64,000 nucleotides of DNA, taken from the NCBI GenBank assembly GCA_023460995.1, contig JAEWOE010000006.1:895399-959398 (forward strand). The letters run 5' to 3'. The stretch is from Bacillota bacterium. GTDB taxonomy: Bacteria > Bacillota_I > Bacilli_A > RF39 > UBA660. The position numbers were made by a program, and so were the translations under genes. Shown here piece by piece: positions 49,489-57,917 of the stretch. Positions within the stretch are counted from its first letter, which is position 1. Every line of letters starts with the position of its first letter. Under the pieces are notes generated by a model. That model was not told where the DNA came from. It searched no databases and saw only the letters and a program-made list of their open reading frames with translations.

Positions 49489-51969
49489 ATGAAAGTATTA
49501 AATCAATTAGTAGTAAAATCCATGAAAGAAAATAAAACTAGAACATTAACAACCATAATAGGAACAACTTTAGCTTTTACCCTAATGTTCTTAATAGCTC
49601 TAGGTGTAGCAAGTGTAAGAAATAGTATGCTAAAAAACATTACTACCTACGGTGGAGCATATCACTATGTATTATCAAATGTCGATAAGGAAAAAAGTAA
49701 TCTAATAACTGATAATAATGATATAAAAAGTTATTATATTTTGAATAATGAAATCATAAAAAATGAAAATAATAATCAAAATTATATGTTGTCTAGTTAC
49801 AATCTTTCTTATGACAAAGATATTACTTTATATGAAGGTAGTTACCCAAAAGATGGAGAAGTTATTATATCTAGATCAACTCAAATATTTGATGATATTA
49901 ATATTGGTGATTATATTAGCTCTTATCAGGTAGTAGGAGTATATGAAAAATGTAATTTAACACATTATAATTATGAAGATAGTTATTATGTAGCAGATTA
50001 TCAAGTAATTACAAATTATAGAGAAACAGATGCTGGTTCATATTATATAACTTATAAGAAGATAGAGGGTTCTCATAGTAAGGTAAATGCGCTTGCGAGA
50101 CAAATGGGTTTTAAAAGAATGCATGGTACTGGCGGTATAATAAGGTATGAAAATGTTTCATATAATGATCAGCTATTAGAACTATATGGTGAATATGCCA
50201 AAAGTGGTGCAGGAGCCATGCTTAAGCTAATGTTGATTGTTATTTTATCAGTAATTTCTCTGGCAGCATTTTTCATACTAGTTAATTCTTTTAGTATGTC
50301 AGTAAAAGAAAGAATTAAGCAGTTTGGTATATTATCTAGTGTTGGTACGACTAGAAAACAAATAGTCTTTATGGTGTTATTAGAAGGCTTATATATAGGC
50401 ATTATATCTATGTTTATTGCATTCTTACTTAGTTTTTTACTTCTAATGCAGGTTCTTGGTATAGTAAATTATCTTTTAAAGAATACTGGTTCAGTACAGT
50501 TTTTTATAAGTATTTATCCTCCATATTTATTAACATCACTAGCTTTTGGAATAGTAACTTTATTTCTAGCAGTACTTTCTCCTGCTAGAAAAGTAAGCCA
50601 GGCATCTCCAATAGAATCTATCTCTGAAAATAAAACTTTTAATTCTAAAAAAAGAAAATTTAAAAAGGATAGTTATTTGGCTAAAATATTTAAGATAGAA
50701 GGTATTCTTGCATCTAAAAATACTAAAAGAAATTCATCTAAATATAGAATCATTATAATAACTATAAGTATTAGTATTTTATTATTTCTATTTTCTTCAA
50801 GTTTAATAAATATATATACTGACGGTATTAACTCAGCTACAATTCAGTCAAATTATGATTTTTCTATTAGTGGTGTAAAAGAAAACCAAGTTTCATCATT
50901 TAATAATATAAAAAATACCGATAGTATAGAAGTAGTAAAAACATCTTTTGTAGCGTTTGCTAAACCAAATGATAATTTATATTTAATTAAAAAAGATAAT
51001 TATATTAATCGTCAAGTTGAAAGTATGGTGCTTTTTCAAGTTTCAGACGAAACATTTAATCATTACATTAAGAAGTATAATTTAAATGATAACTATCCTA
51101 TAATAGTAAATACATATTTTATTTATGATATGCAAGGAAACTATGTTTCTAAAGAAAAAATATTTAAAGAAGATGCTAAGTTTAAACTGGATTTTTGTAA
51201 TTATGATAGTAGTTTTGATGGTGAAAATAATGCTTTTATAAGTACTATGACTGATTGTTATCTTAGTTATAGTAGCGTTAATTTAATTAATGATGATAGA
51301 GTATTAATTGGTGAGACAGTTAATAATGGTTTTATAATAAGTAATGAAAAGATGTTTAATAAAATATTAGAAGCATGTAATAATTTTACTTGTCAAAGTT
51401 TTAAAGAAAACCCTACAAGCACTATTTATATAAATAGTAAGAAAAATATTTATGAAGTTGGTAAAGAATTACAAGATATAATAAATCAAATTGGTGATAA
51501 AGATATATATTATTCTGCTCCAGCAGTTGATTATCTTAATGCTAAAATGACGATTATAACTTTAAAATTTTTAGTAGGAGTTGTTCTTACATTAATAATT
51601 TTAATATGCATGACTTTTATGATTAATACAATTGCGAGTAGTTTAATGCTTAGAAAAACAGAGTTTGCTGTGCTAAAATCTATAGGTATGACAAATAAGT
51701 CTGTAAAGAAAATGGTCTTCTTAGAAAGCATAAATGTAGGCATAAAAGCATTAATTATAGGGATAGTTCTAGCATACTGTAGTATATATTTATTCTTTAA
51801 CGCTATAAATACTAATACAAATAGTCCTAAAAATTATAGTTATCCTATAAAAGAAACAATTATTATGTGTATTGTTATATCAATATGTAATGTTATAATA
51901 TACTTGTATATGATTAATAGGATTAATAAAAACAATATTATTGAAGATATAAGAAATACAAATATATAG
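49489..51969 (+). CDS. FtsX-type ABC transporter permease without adjacent ATPase
   Basis: This 826-residue protein has the two-module MacB/FtsX architecture of the permease at 38406: N-terminal helix (TLTTIIGTTLAFTLMFLIAL), extracellular domain, FtsX helices with SSVGTTRKQIVFMVLLEG, second extracellular domain and final helices with LKSIGMTNKSVKKMVFLES. No ATP-binding gene is next to it, so it may use the ATPase at 37724 or another one. It starts after sigE with its own promoter; a sporulation link is not shown. A zinc-ribbon protein gene follows 13 bases downstream. Confidence 0.9.
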   Translation: MKVLNQLVVKSMKENKTRTLTTIIGTTLAFTLMFLIALGVASVRNSMLKNITTYGGAYHYVLSNVDKEKSNLITDNNDIKSYYILNNEIIKNENNNQNYMLSSYNLSYDKDITLYEGSYPKDGEVIISRSTQIFDDINIGDYISSYQVVGVYEKCNLTHYNYEDSYYVADYQVITNYRETDAGSYYITYKKIEGSHSKVNALARQMGFKRMHGTGGIIRYENVSYNDQLLELYGEYAKSGAGAMLKLMLIVILSVISLAAFFILVNSFSMSVKERIKQFGILSSVGTTRKQIVFMVLLEGLYIGIISMFIAFLLSFLLLMQVLGIVNYLLKNTGSVQFFISIYPPYLLTSLAFGIVTLFLAVLSPARKVSQASPIESISENKTFNSKKRKFKKDSYLAKIFKIEGILASKNTKRNSSKYRIIIITISISILLFLFSSSLINIYTDGINSATIQSNYDFSISGVKENQVSSFNNIKNTDSIEVVKTSFVAFAKPNDNLYLIKKDNYINRQVESMVLFQVSDETFNHYIKKYNLNDNYPIIVNTYFIYDMQGNYVSKEKIFKEDAKFKLDFCNYDSSFDGENNAFISTMTDCYLSYSSVNLINDDRVLIGETVNNGFIISNEKMFNKILEACNNFTCQSFKENPTSTIYINSKKNIYEVGKELQDIINQIGDKDIYYSAPAVDYLNAKMTIITLKFLVGVVLTLIILICMTFMINTIASSLMLRKTEFAVLKSIGMTNKSVKKMVFLESINVGIKALIIGIVLAYCSIYLFFNAINTNTNSPKNYSYPIKETIIMCIVISICNVIIYLYMINRINKNNIIEDIRNTNI

Positions 51970-51982
51970 AAGTGAGGTAGTT

Positions 51983-52774
51983 ATGAGAATATGTTCAAAA
52001 TGTAATAAAGAAGTACACTATGGTGAACTATATTGTACTAGATGTGGTTTCTCTTTAATGAAAAATAAATATGGTGAAAGAGTAGTTTTAGGTGGTGCTT
52101 CTACTAAAATTGTGTCACCTCATAATGCAAAAATAATTAATAACGCTAATAAAGAAACAAAAAATTGGAAATTTAATCTTAAAAATAACTTAGGAAACAA
52201 TGATCCATACAATAAAAATAGTGCGTCAGCTTCTTTAATTATTATAATATTTGTATTTTCAACCTTCATACCAATTATATTATCCATTTTTGCTAATGTT
52301 AAGACAGAAGATACCAATATAATTAGTAGCGTAGTATATGAGGACGCAATGAGAGAAGTAAAAGTACTGTTAGATGATAATTTAAATGTGCGTAAATATT
52401 ATGCAGAAAATGAAAAGATAAGTATTAAAGACATTTCTGAAATAACGAGTATAGAAGAATCAAATTTAAGCAATGCGTGGTGCAAATATCTTTCAGTATA
52501 TAGTATAGAATCAGATGCAGTATCATGTGCTATAACAGCTCATAATGATTTAGGTGACAATAACTTAACCCTTGCTTATCTAAACCAGCTTTATATCGAT
52601 ATCAATAATGAGTATAATAATGATTCTAATTATAATACATTAGTTAAAATCAGTGACACACTAAACGACATGTATTATTTAAGTATTGATTCATATGATA
52701 CATATTCTAATTATTTAGAAAAGTATAATAATTTAAATAATAAATTAACTAGTTATATTAATGATTTGAATTAA
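51983..52774 (+). CDS. Zinc-ribbon membrane protein of unknown function
   Basis: The protein has 263 residues. MRICSKCNKEVHYGELYCTRCG holds two CxxC pairs forming a zinc ribbon at the N-terminus. After a polar linker comes one helix (about 84-102, ASLIIIIFVFSTFIPIIL), then an extracellular helical domain with two Cys (NAWCKYLSV, DAVSCAITA). Zinc-ribbon plus single-helix proteins are common in Bacillota, mostly uncharacterised. AGTGAGGT precedes the start. It is probably co-transcribed with the permease. Confidence 0.75.
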   Translation: MRICSKCNKEVHYGELYCTRCGFSLMKNKYGERVVLGGASTKIVSPHNAKIINNANKETKNWKFNLKNNLGNNDPYNKNSASASLIIIIFVFSTFIPIILSIFANVKTEDTNIISSVVYEDAMREVKVLLDDNLNVRKYYAENEKISIKDISEITSIEESNLSNAWCKYLSVYSIESDAVSCAITAHNDLGDNNLTLAYLNQLYIDINNEYNNDSNYNTLVKISDTLNDMYYLSIDSYDTYSNYLEKYNNLNNKLTSYINDLN

Positions 52775-52821
52775 ATCACTGCAATTTTATAATTAAGCTA
52801 TTTCTCGATTAATTCTAGATA

Positions 52822-52849
52822 AAAAAGTTAATTATTATTAACTTTTTTT
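52822..52849 (+). terminator. Terminator
   Basis: AAAAAGTTAAT/ATTAACTTTTT (11 bp, TATT loop), then more T. Confidence 0.85.
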
Positions 52850-52927
52850 GTCTATCGTAATTACTTTAAAAAGTATGATATAATTAACTAATAATATAGT
52901 TATTGTTATGTTAAAGGAGAAATGTTA

Positions 52928-53248
52928 ATGGCAAGCAAAAAAGAATTTGTAGAATATATTTGTTCCCAGTTATCTAGTTTAGGTGAAGTAACATATCGTC
53001 CTATGATGGGGGAATATATAATTTATGTAAAAGGAAAATATTGTGTTGGCATATGTGATGATCAGATGTATTTAAAACCTGTTAAGGAAGTAAGAGAAAT
53101 GCTTAAAGAAGTTATTGAACAACCAATGTATGATGGAGCAAAACCAAGTTATTTAATAACCGATATTGATGACAAGGAATATCTATGTGAAATAGTAAAA
53201 ACAGTCTATGAAAAACTTCCTGAAAATAAAAAACGCAGTAAAAATTAA
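52928..53248 (+). CDS. TfoX N-terminal domain protein
   Basis: This 106-residue protein matches the TfoX/Sxy N-terminal domain: GEVTYRPMMGEYIIYVKGKYCVG split over the reactive loop, then CDDQMYLKPVKEV and PMYDGAKPSYLI. In Gammaproteobacteria Sxy regulates competence with CRP; stand-alone domains in Bacillota have unknown function. AGGAGA lies seven bases before ATG 52928, while the ATG at 52922 is one base from it, so 52928 is preferred. It is the gene upstream of a merR promoter. Confidence 0.8.
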   Translation: MASKKEFVEYICSQLSSLGEVTYRPMMGEYIIYVKGKYCVGICDDQMYLKPVKEVREMLKEVIEQPMYDGAKPSYLITDIDDKEYLCEIVKTVYEKLPENKKRSKN

Positions 53249-53272
53249 ATTTAAAATAATTATAATAAACTA

Positions 53273-53303
53273 TTGACTCTAACATGATGTCATAGTTTAT
53301 ATT
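53273..53303 (+). promoter_or_regulatory. Classical MerR-type promoter
   Basis: TTGACT (53273-53278) and TATATT (53298-53303) separated by 19 bases, with the dyad ACAT-G-ATGT (53282-53290) in the spacer. This is typical of self-activated MerR genes. Confidence 0.7.
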
Positions 53304-53320
53304 TTTATTAGGAGGTAATA

Positions 53321-54136
53321 ATGTTAAAAATTGGTGATTTTTCAAAACTTTCATATATAAGTATAAGAATGCTTAGATACTATGATAAACAAAATATACT
53401 TAAGCCATCATTTACTTGTGAAAAAACTAATTATAGGTTTTACAAAGTAGAACAACTTGAAATAGCAAATATGATTATGAAATTAAGAAAATTAGGATTT
53501 GCCAATAAGATTATAAAAGAAATTATAAAAGAAAAAGATTTAGAAAAGATTAACTATCATTTTAGTAAGAAAATTATTGAATTGCAAGATGAGATAGATA
53601 CAATCACTAAGACTCAAAATGAATTAAAAAGAATAATTGAAAATAATTTTAGTAGTAATTACTATAACGTTGTGAAGAAGACAATTTGCAAAAGAAGAGT
53701 GCTAAGCTTAAGAAGAGTAATTCCAAGTTATATGGATGAAAATATTTTATGGAATGAACTATATAAAATAATAAATGATAATAATATAAAAGTACTAAAT
53801 AATTGTTATCCTACTGCGATATATCATGATTTAGAATATAAAGAAAGTGATGTTGATATTGAGGTTCAAGTAAGTATAGACACTCATTCACATATTGATT
53901 CTGATATAGTAAATATATATAATATGCCAGATTTAAATGTAGCGTCTATTACTTTTAATGGAAGTTATGAAAAAATGGTAGATGTGACAAAGTCCGTTAT
54001 GATATGGATAGAATCTAATAATTATCAGTTAGTACAGCCAACATTTAATATATTTCATGTTTCACCAGCACAAGATAATAATTCTAATAATTGGATTACT
54101 GAATCTTGTTTTCAAATAAAAGAAAGGAATGAATAA
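53321..54136 (+). CDS. MerR family regulator with GyrI-like domain
   Basis: The protein has 271 residues. The winged helix MLKIGDFSKLSYISIRMLRY with NYRFYKVEQ is followed by a helix (about 75-112) and a ligand-binding domain (VASITFNGSYEKMVDVTKS, WITESCFQI). It resembles the regulator at 32673. AGGAGGT precedes ATG 53321. Its 3' end (stop 54134-54136) lies one base before the start of the ClbS-like gene, so the pair is co-transcribed from the MerR promoter, and the ClbS-like protein is probably its regulated output. Confidence 0.9.
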   Translation: MLKIGDFSKLSYISIRMLRYYDKQNILKPSFTCEKTNYRFYKVEQLEIANMIMKLRKLGFANKIIKEIIKEKDLEKINYHFSKKIIELQDEIDTITKTQNELKRIIENNFSSNYYNVVKKTICKRRVLSLRRVIPSYMDENILWNELYKIINDNNIKVLNNCYPTAIYHDLEYKESDVDIEVQVSIDTHSHIDSDIVNIYNMPDLNVASITFNGSYEKMVDVTKSVMIWIESNNYQLVQPTFNIFHVSPAQDNNSNNWITESCFQIKERNE

Positions 54137-54137
54137 A

Positions 54138-54668
54138 ATGGCAAGACCAACAACAAAAAAAGATCTAGTTATAGCTGCAAATGAGCAATATATAAAATTA
54201 ATAAATCTTATTAATACGATGAGTCGAGAAGAACAAACAAAGGAGTTTACTTTTGATATACAAGGCGAAAAAGAGGCGCACTGGAAAAGAGATAAGAATA
54301 TTAGAGATGTATTAATTCACTTATACGAGTGGCATCAATTATTATTGAATTGGGTTGATTCTAATATGAAAGGCAATTCAAAACAATTTTTATTAGAACC
54401 TTATAATTGGAAAACATATGGAGATATGAATGTTGAACTATGGAAAAAACATCAAAATACTTCCTATGATGATTCAAAAAAAATGCTAGAAAAAAGTCAT
54501 TTTGAAGTTATGAATTTAATCGAAAAATTTTCTAATGAAGAATTATTTGAAAAAGGAATTTTTAAATGGACAGGTGGAAATGCAATTGGAAGTTATTGTG
54601 TATCAGTTTCTTGTAGTCATTATGACTGGGCGATTAAGAAAATAAAAAAACATATTAAATCCTTATAA
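54138..54668 (+). CDS. ClbS/DfsB family four-helix protein
   Basis: This 176-residue helical protein fits the ClbS/DfsB (DUF1706) family: MARPTTKKDLVIAANEQY at the N-terminus, IRDVLIHLYEWHQLLLNW, and EPYNWKTYGDMNVELW. ClbS protects Escherichia coli from colibactin by hydrolysing its cyclopropane warhead; most family members are uncharacterised. I take ATG 54138, with AAGGA nine bases upstream; the ATG at 54129 overlaps merR and touches that site. Pairing with a drug-sensing MerR suggests a small-molecule protection role, which is inference. Confidence 0.8.
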   Translation: MARPTTKKDLVIAANEQYIKLINLINTMSREEQTKEFTFDIQGEKEAHWKRDKNIRDVLIHLYEWHQLLLNWVDSNMKGNSKQFLLEPYNWKTYGDMNVELWKKHQNTSYDDSKKMLEKSHFEVMNLIEKFSNEELFEKGIFKWTGGNAIGSYCVSVSCSHYDWAIKKIKKHIKSL

Positions 54669-54679
54669 TTATTTACTTA

Positions 54680-54712
54680 AAAAAGATGTATAGTAAGTTA
54701 TGCATCTTTTTC
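54680..54712 (+). terminator. Terminator after the merR-clbS-like operon
   Basis: A 12-bp stem (54680-54691 with 54700-54711, one G-U) and 8-base loop; its 3' arm ends in TTTTT. Confidence 0.8.
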
Positions 54713-54740
54713 TTGCGTAAAAAACAAAAAATGTTATAAT
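54713..54740 (+). promoter_or_regulatory. Promoter of the metallopeptidase-WYL operon
   Basis: TTGCGT (54713-54718), a 16-base spacer and TATAAT (54735-54740), with TGT upstream of the -10. Confidence 0.6.
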
Positions 54741-54795
54741 AAGAAAAGTATTAACTTTTTAAGAAATTTATTATATATTTGGGAGTGGTGAAGAT

Positions 54796-55629
54796 ATGCA
54801 AGATATAAGAGAATTACTTGTCAAAGAAATAAAGAAAGATAATCTTATTGAACTAGATTTTATAAAAAAGTATATTAAGGATTATGTTAATAAGAATAAT
54901 TTAAATAGATACTTTAATGAGTTAGTTCTAGAGCTACCAAAGGAAGCTTTAGAATGCAATTTAATATTTATTTATAGTCCTCTAACAAAAAAATTACATA
55001 TAGATGATGACAGAATGATTAGTCTTATCATTAGTGAAACTTATTTGAAGGAAAAAGAGGCTTTTGATAATAATGATTTAATATTTATATACGCTATTTA
55101 TTTAGCGTACATAACTCATGAACTTACGCATATAAAGCAAAATAAAGTAGTTCACTCTTTTAAAAACACTCCCGAAGCTCAATTAATTAAAGATTCATTT
55201 ATTGTCCATAATAAATATTATGAGTTCTATTTAGCTAATCACGAAATATTTATGAGTGAACATAATGCTAATATGGAAGGTGTTTTCGAAACTTTAGATT
55301 TATTTACTGAAGCAAATTTATTACAAAACAAGATAATTTTGAATGAATTTAATAGCTTCATTTGTAATTTAATAACTAAATCTTATGAAAAAGCAGGAGA
55401 CTTTTTAATTTCACCGACAGCGTTATTCTATGAAAACTTTAAAGAAAAGAATAAATTTTATATTTTAGATAAAGAAATGAGTAAAAATAATTTCAAGAGA
55501 ATTCTTTATGGTATGCCTTTTGATGTTGAACTTTATGACAGATTAAAAAAAATACAAAATAAACAAGCAGAAGTATCAAATGTTAAAAGAATGATTTTAA
55601 GAAGTGGTGACTATGGGAAAAGTTTCTAA
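54796..55629 (+). CDS. Putative zinc metallopeptidase with HELTH motif
   Basis: This 277-residue cytosolic protein has HELTH (His108, Glu109, His112) in the helix YLAYITHELTHIKQ, a zincin signature, and a downstream SEHNANMEG stretch that may give a third ligand. The rest is helical. I do not recognise the family. Its 3' end overlaps the WYL regulator gene by 17 bases. A peptidase coupled to a transcription factor recalls ImmA/ImmR pairs, where the protease destroys the repressor, but the protein is not an ImmA homologue that I can recognise. Confidence 0.7.
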   Translation: MQDIRELLVKEIKKDNLIELDFIKKYIKDYVNKNNLNRYFNELVLELPKEALECNLIFIYSPLTKKLHIDDDRMISLIISETYLKEKEAFDNNDLIFIYAIYLAYITHELTHIKQNKVVHSFKNTPEAQLIKDSFIVHNKYYEFYLANHEIFMSEHNANMEGVFETLDLFTEANLLQNKIILNEFNSFICNLITKSYEKAGDFLISPTALFYENFKEKNKFYILDKEMSKNNFKRILYGMPFDVELYDRLKKIQNKQAEVSNVKRMILRSGDYGKSF

Positions 55630-56212
55630 TGTTATTACGATGATGCAGTTATTAAATACTGGTAGAAAATATACCGTTGATGAATTATCTAATATACTAG
55701 AAGTAACACCAAGAATGGTTAGAGCTTATAAAGAAGAATTAGATAAAGCAGGCATTTATGTAGATACAATAATGGGTCCATATGGTGGATATGTTCTTAA
55801 TCAAAGTATAAGAATTCCAGTTAGAAAATTTAGAAAAAAAGATGTAGATCTTTTAAATGATATAAATATTAAACTTTCTGATAATAAACTTAAAAATGAA
55901 CTATATATTCTTACTGATAAAGTAAGAGGGGTTTTCAAGGGTTCTAAAGAAGAAGCAAGAGAGCTTGATATAGAAGGTGTTAATGATAAATATAATATCT
56001 TAACTAGAGCTATAAAAGAAAAAAGAAAAGTTAAAATAAAGTACTATTCATATAATAAAGGTGAAAATGTAAGAATAATTTGTCCGATAGAATTGTTTTT
56101 ATTTAGTGATGGCTGGTATGCTGCTGCATACTGCGAACTTAGAAAAGATATTCGCCACTTTGAACTAAAAAGAATTAGTGAAATAAAAATTTTAGACGAA
56201 AATTATGAGTAG
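55613..56212 (+). CDS. HTH-WYL domain transcriptional regulator
   Basis: The protein has 199 residues. The N-terminal winged helix shows LLNTGRKYTVDELSNILEVT and PRMVRAYKEELDKAGIYV with GPYGGYVL. The C-terminal WYL domain (about 130-195) has RKVKIKYYSYNKGE, PIELFLFSDGWYAAAYCEL and RHFELKRISEI. WYL domains bind nucleic acids or nucleotides and often regulate defence or DNA-damage genes. GGTGA places the start at ATG 55613, inside the end of the peptidase gene; a GTG at 55604 is an alternative. It lacks the WCX dimerisation extension. Confidence 0.88.
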   Translation: MGKVSNVITMMQLLNTGRKYTVDELSNILEVTPRMVRAYKEELDKAGIYVDTIMGPYGGYVLNQSIRIPVRKFRKKDVDLLNDINIKLSDNKLKNELYILTDKVRGVFKGSKEEARELDIEGVNDKYNILTRAIKEKRKVKIKYYSYNKGENVRIICPIELFLFSDGWYAAAYCELRKDIRHFELKRISEIKILDENYE

Positions 56213-56219
56213 ACCATAT

Positions 56220-56262
56220 AATTCCTACTTAAGTAGTATTCTTTACTTAGGAGGAATTTTTT
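56220..56262 (+). promoter_or_regulatory. Hairpin covering the ribosome site of the SIS gene
   Basis: AATTCCT (56220-56226) pairs with AGGAATT (56252-56258), and CTTAAGTA with TACTTAG inside (one bulge). The AGGAGG ribosome site (56249-56254) lies in the 3' arm, and TTTT follows the stem. The structure could block translation, end transcription, or both. Confidence 0.45.
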
Positions 56263-57203
56263 ATGGAAAAGAACATGCAAGAAAATTTTGAATTATTAAA
56301 TAAAAGAATAATTGATACTAATAAAACTAGTGATTTATTAAAAATTAAAAATACTCTTTTAAAAATTAAAGGTAACACCATATGTGTTGGAGTTGGTGGA
56401 TCTAATGTGGTTGCTGAGTATGCTTCTAAAATATTATCAAAATTAAGTGATGGTATTGTTTTATGTAAGCAGCCTCGTGATTTAGGACATATTAATTTAA
56501 CAAATTTTAATAATATTTTAGTTGTTAGTTATAGTGGTAAGGGTACAGCAGTTGAACTGGGACTAAATAATAAGTTAAATAAATATTTATTATCTAATAC
56601 TGATATAAAATATGAAGGTGTAACTAATTTAATCTATGATAATACTCTTACTAAGGAAGATAGCTTTATTTCTCTAGCTTCAACTTTGATGCCGATGTCT
56701 ATTCTTCTTAACTGCTATATGGGTTTAAGAAATCCTCATTATATAAGCATTATCGAAGAGATGTTTGAAAGAATTAAGTTAATATTAAATGGAACGATAT
56801 ATATGAAATAATTGGGGGTATAGAGAATAGTACAACTATAAAATATTTAGAGAGTACTATGACAGAATCTGGAATAGCAATACCTCTTGTTCATGATAAA
56901 TATGAATATTGTCATGGTAGAAGCACAGTGTCATATAAGAATAATAATGGTCTAATTTACTTAAGTAATAATAATAAAGAATTAGATAAAATTATATTAG
57001 ATGATGCTAAAAAATACTATACTGAGGTAATTCTGCTGAGAAATTTTTACCCTAATCCAGATGAACTAACTGATGAATTTTTTATGACATTACAGGCTAT
57101 GTATTTAACTAAAAAACTAGCTGAAAATAATGGTGAAGATCTATCGAAAGTAGATCATAGTCCAATGACTTATAAGTTATATAAATTTAAGGGAACTATG
57201 TGA
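56263..57203 (+). pseudogene. SIS-domain sugar isomerase-like gene broken by a frameshift
   Basis: The first frame (56263-56811, 182 aa) begins with a SIS domain (NTICVGVGGSNVVAEYASKI, LVVSYSGKGTA) and ends IYMK. The second frame (57203 stop) is open from 56778 and reads IYEIIGGIENSTTIKYLE, then STMTESGIAIPLVHDKYEYC, a continuation of the same kind of protein well upstream of its first ATG (56859). Removing one AT from the (AT)4 run at 56797-56804 joins them into one protein of about 312 residues (NGTIYEIIGG at the seam). It could be a real mutation, a phase-variable repeat or an assembly error. SIS domains bind phosphosugars. The ribosome site is strong (AGGAGG). Confidence 0.7.
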
Positions 57204-57210
57204 GGTATTT

Positions 57211-57801
57211 ATGAAGGAAGTAATATTTGTAACAGGTAATCAAGGAAAAAGAAAAACAGCTGAAGAAACATTAAATAATACTATTGTTGTTTGTGAAGAT
57301 TTTGGTTTTATAGAACCAGATATTAATGATATAGAATATATAGCTAAAGAAAAAGTACTGTATGCTTATAAACATACTGGGAAGCCCTGCATTGCTTTAG
57401 ATGCTGGTTTTTATATACCTAATTATCCAGGCAATCCTAATTTTCCAGGAGCCTTCCCAAAAAGAGAATTATTAGATAAAATGGGTATTAATGGTTTATT
57501 AGTTAATATGAAAGACGTTACAGATCGTAAGTGTTATTTTAAAGAGTGTTTGGCTTATTATGATGGTCTAGAACTTAAATATTTTTATAGTAATAGTTAT
57601 GGTACTTTAAGTAATCAAATAAAAGGAACTGATTCATCTAAAAAGTGGTCAGATTTATGGTATGTATTTATACCAGATGGCTATAGTAAAACTTTAGCCG
57701 AAATGACGGATGAAGAAAGAAATAACCGTAGGGAACATAAAACCTCGGCTTTAAAGGATTTTAGCAATTGGTATAATTCAGTTAAAATATTAAAAAAATA
57801 A
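57211..57801 (+). CDS. HAM1/RdgB-like nucleotide pyrophosphatase family protein
   Basis: The protein has 196 residues. It opens EVIFVTGNQGKRKTAEE (the family's nucleotide-phosphate loop), then ALDAGFYIPNYPGNPNFPGA with the catalytic acidic residue, and KTLAEMTDEERNNRREHKTS near the end, which matches the FAEM...SHR motif of RdgB with REH in place of the usual SHR. The family hydrolyses ITP/XTP-type nucleotides to monophosphates; changes in the end motif suggest a different substrate. It starts seven bases after the SIS gene and is co-transcribed with it. AGGTATTT is a weak ribosome site. Confidence 0.8.
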   Translation: MKEVIFVTGNQGKRKTAEETLNNTIVVCEDFGFIEPDINDIEYIAKEKVLYAYKHTGKPCIALDAGFYIPNYPGNPNFPGAFPKRELLDKMGINGLLVNMKDVTDRKCYFKECLAYYDGLELKYFYSNSYGTLSNQIKGTDSSKKWSDLWYVFIPDGYSKTLAEMTDEERNNRREHKTSALKDFSNWYNSVKILKK

Positions 57802-57830
57802 TTAGTAAGTTAGTTAATTATAATTCAAAT

Positions 57831-57858
57831 AAGTTGTTTACATAACAGCTTTTTTTTC
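57831..57858 (+). terminator. Terminator after the HAM1-like gene
   Basis: AAGTTGTT/AACAGCTT (8 bp with one G-U, 5-base loop), then six T. Confidence 0.75.
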
Positions 57859-57886
57859 TTGAAAAAATATTTATATATGGTATAAT
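57859..57886 (+). promoter_or_regulatory. Promoter of the CYTH-radical SAM-LysR operon
   Basis: TTGAAA (57859-57864), a 16-base spacer and TATAAT (57881-57886) with TGG upstream. Confidence 0.65.
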
Positions 57887-57917
57887 AGCAGCCATGGGAC
57901 ATATAAGGGGTGATTGT

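Noticed and set aside
56797..56808. Programmed -1 ribosomal frameshift in the SIS gene
   Set aside because: There is no X-XXY-YYZ slippery heptamer before the stop. One extra AT in the (AT)4 run explains the break more simply.
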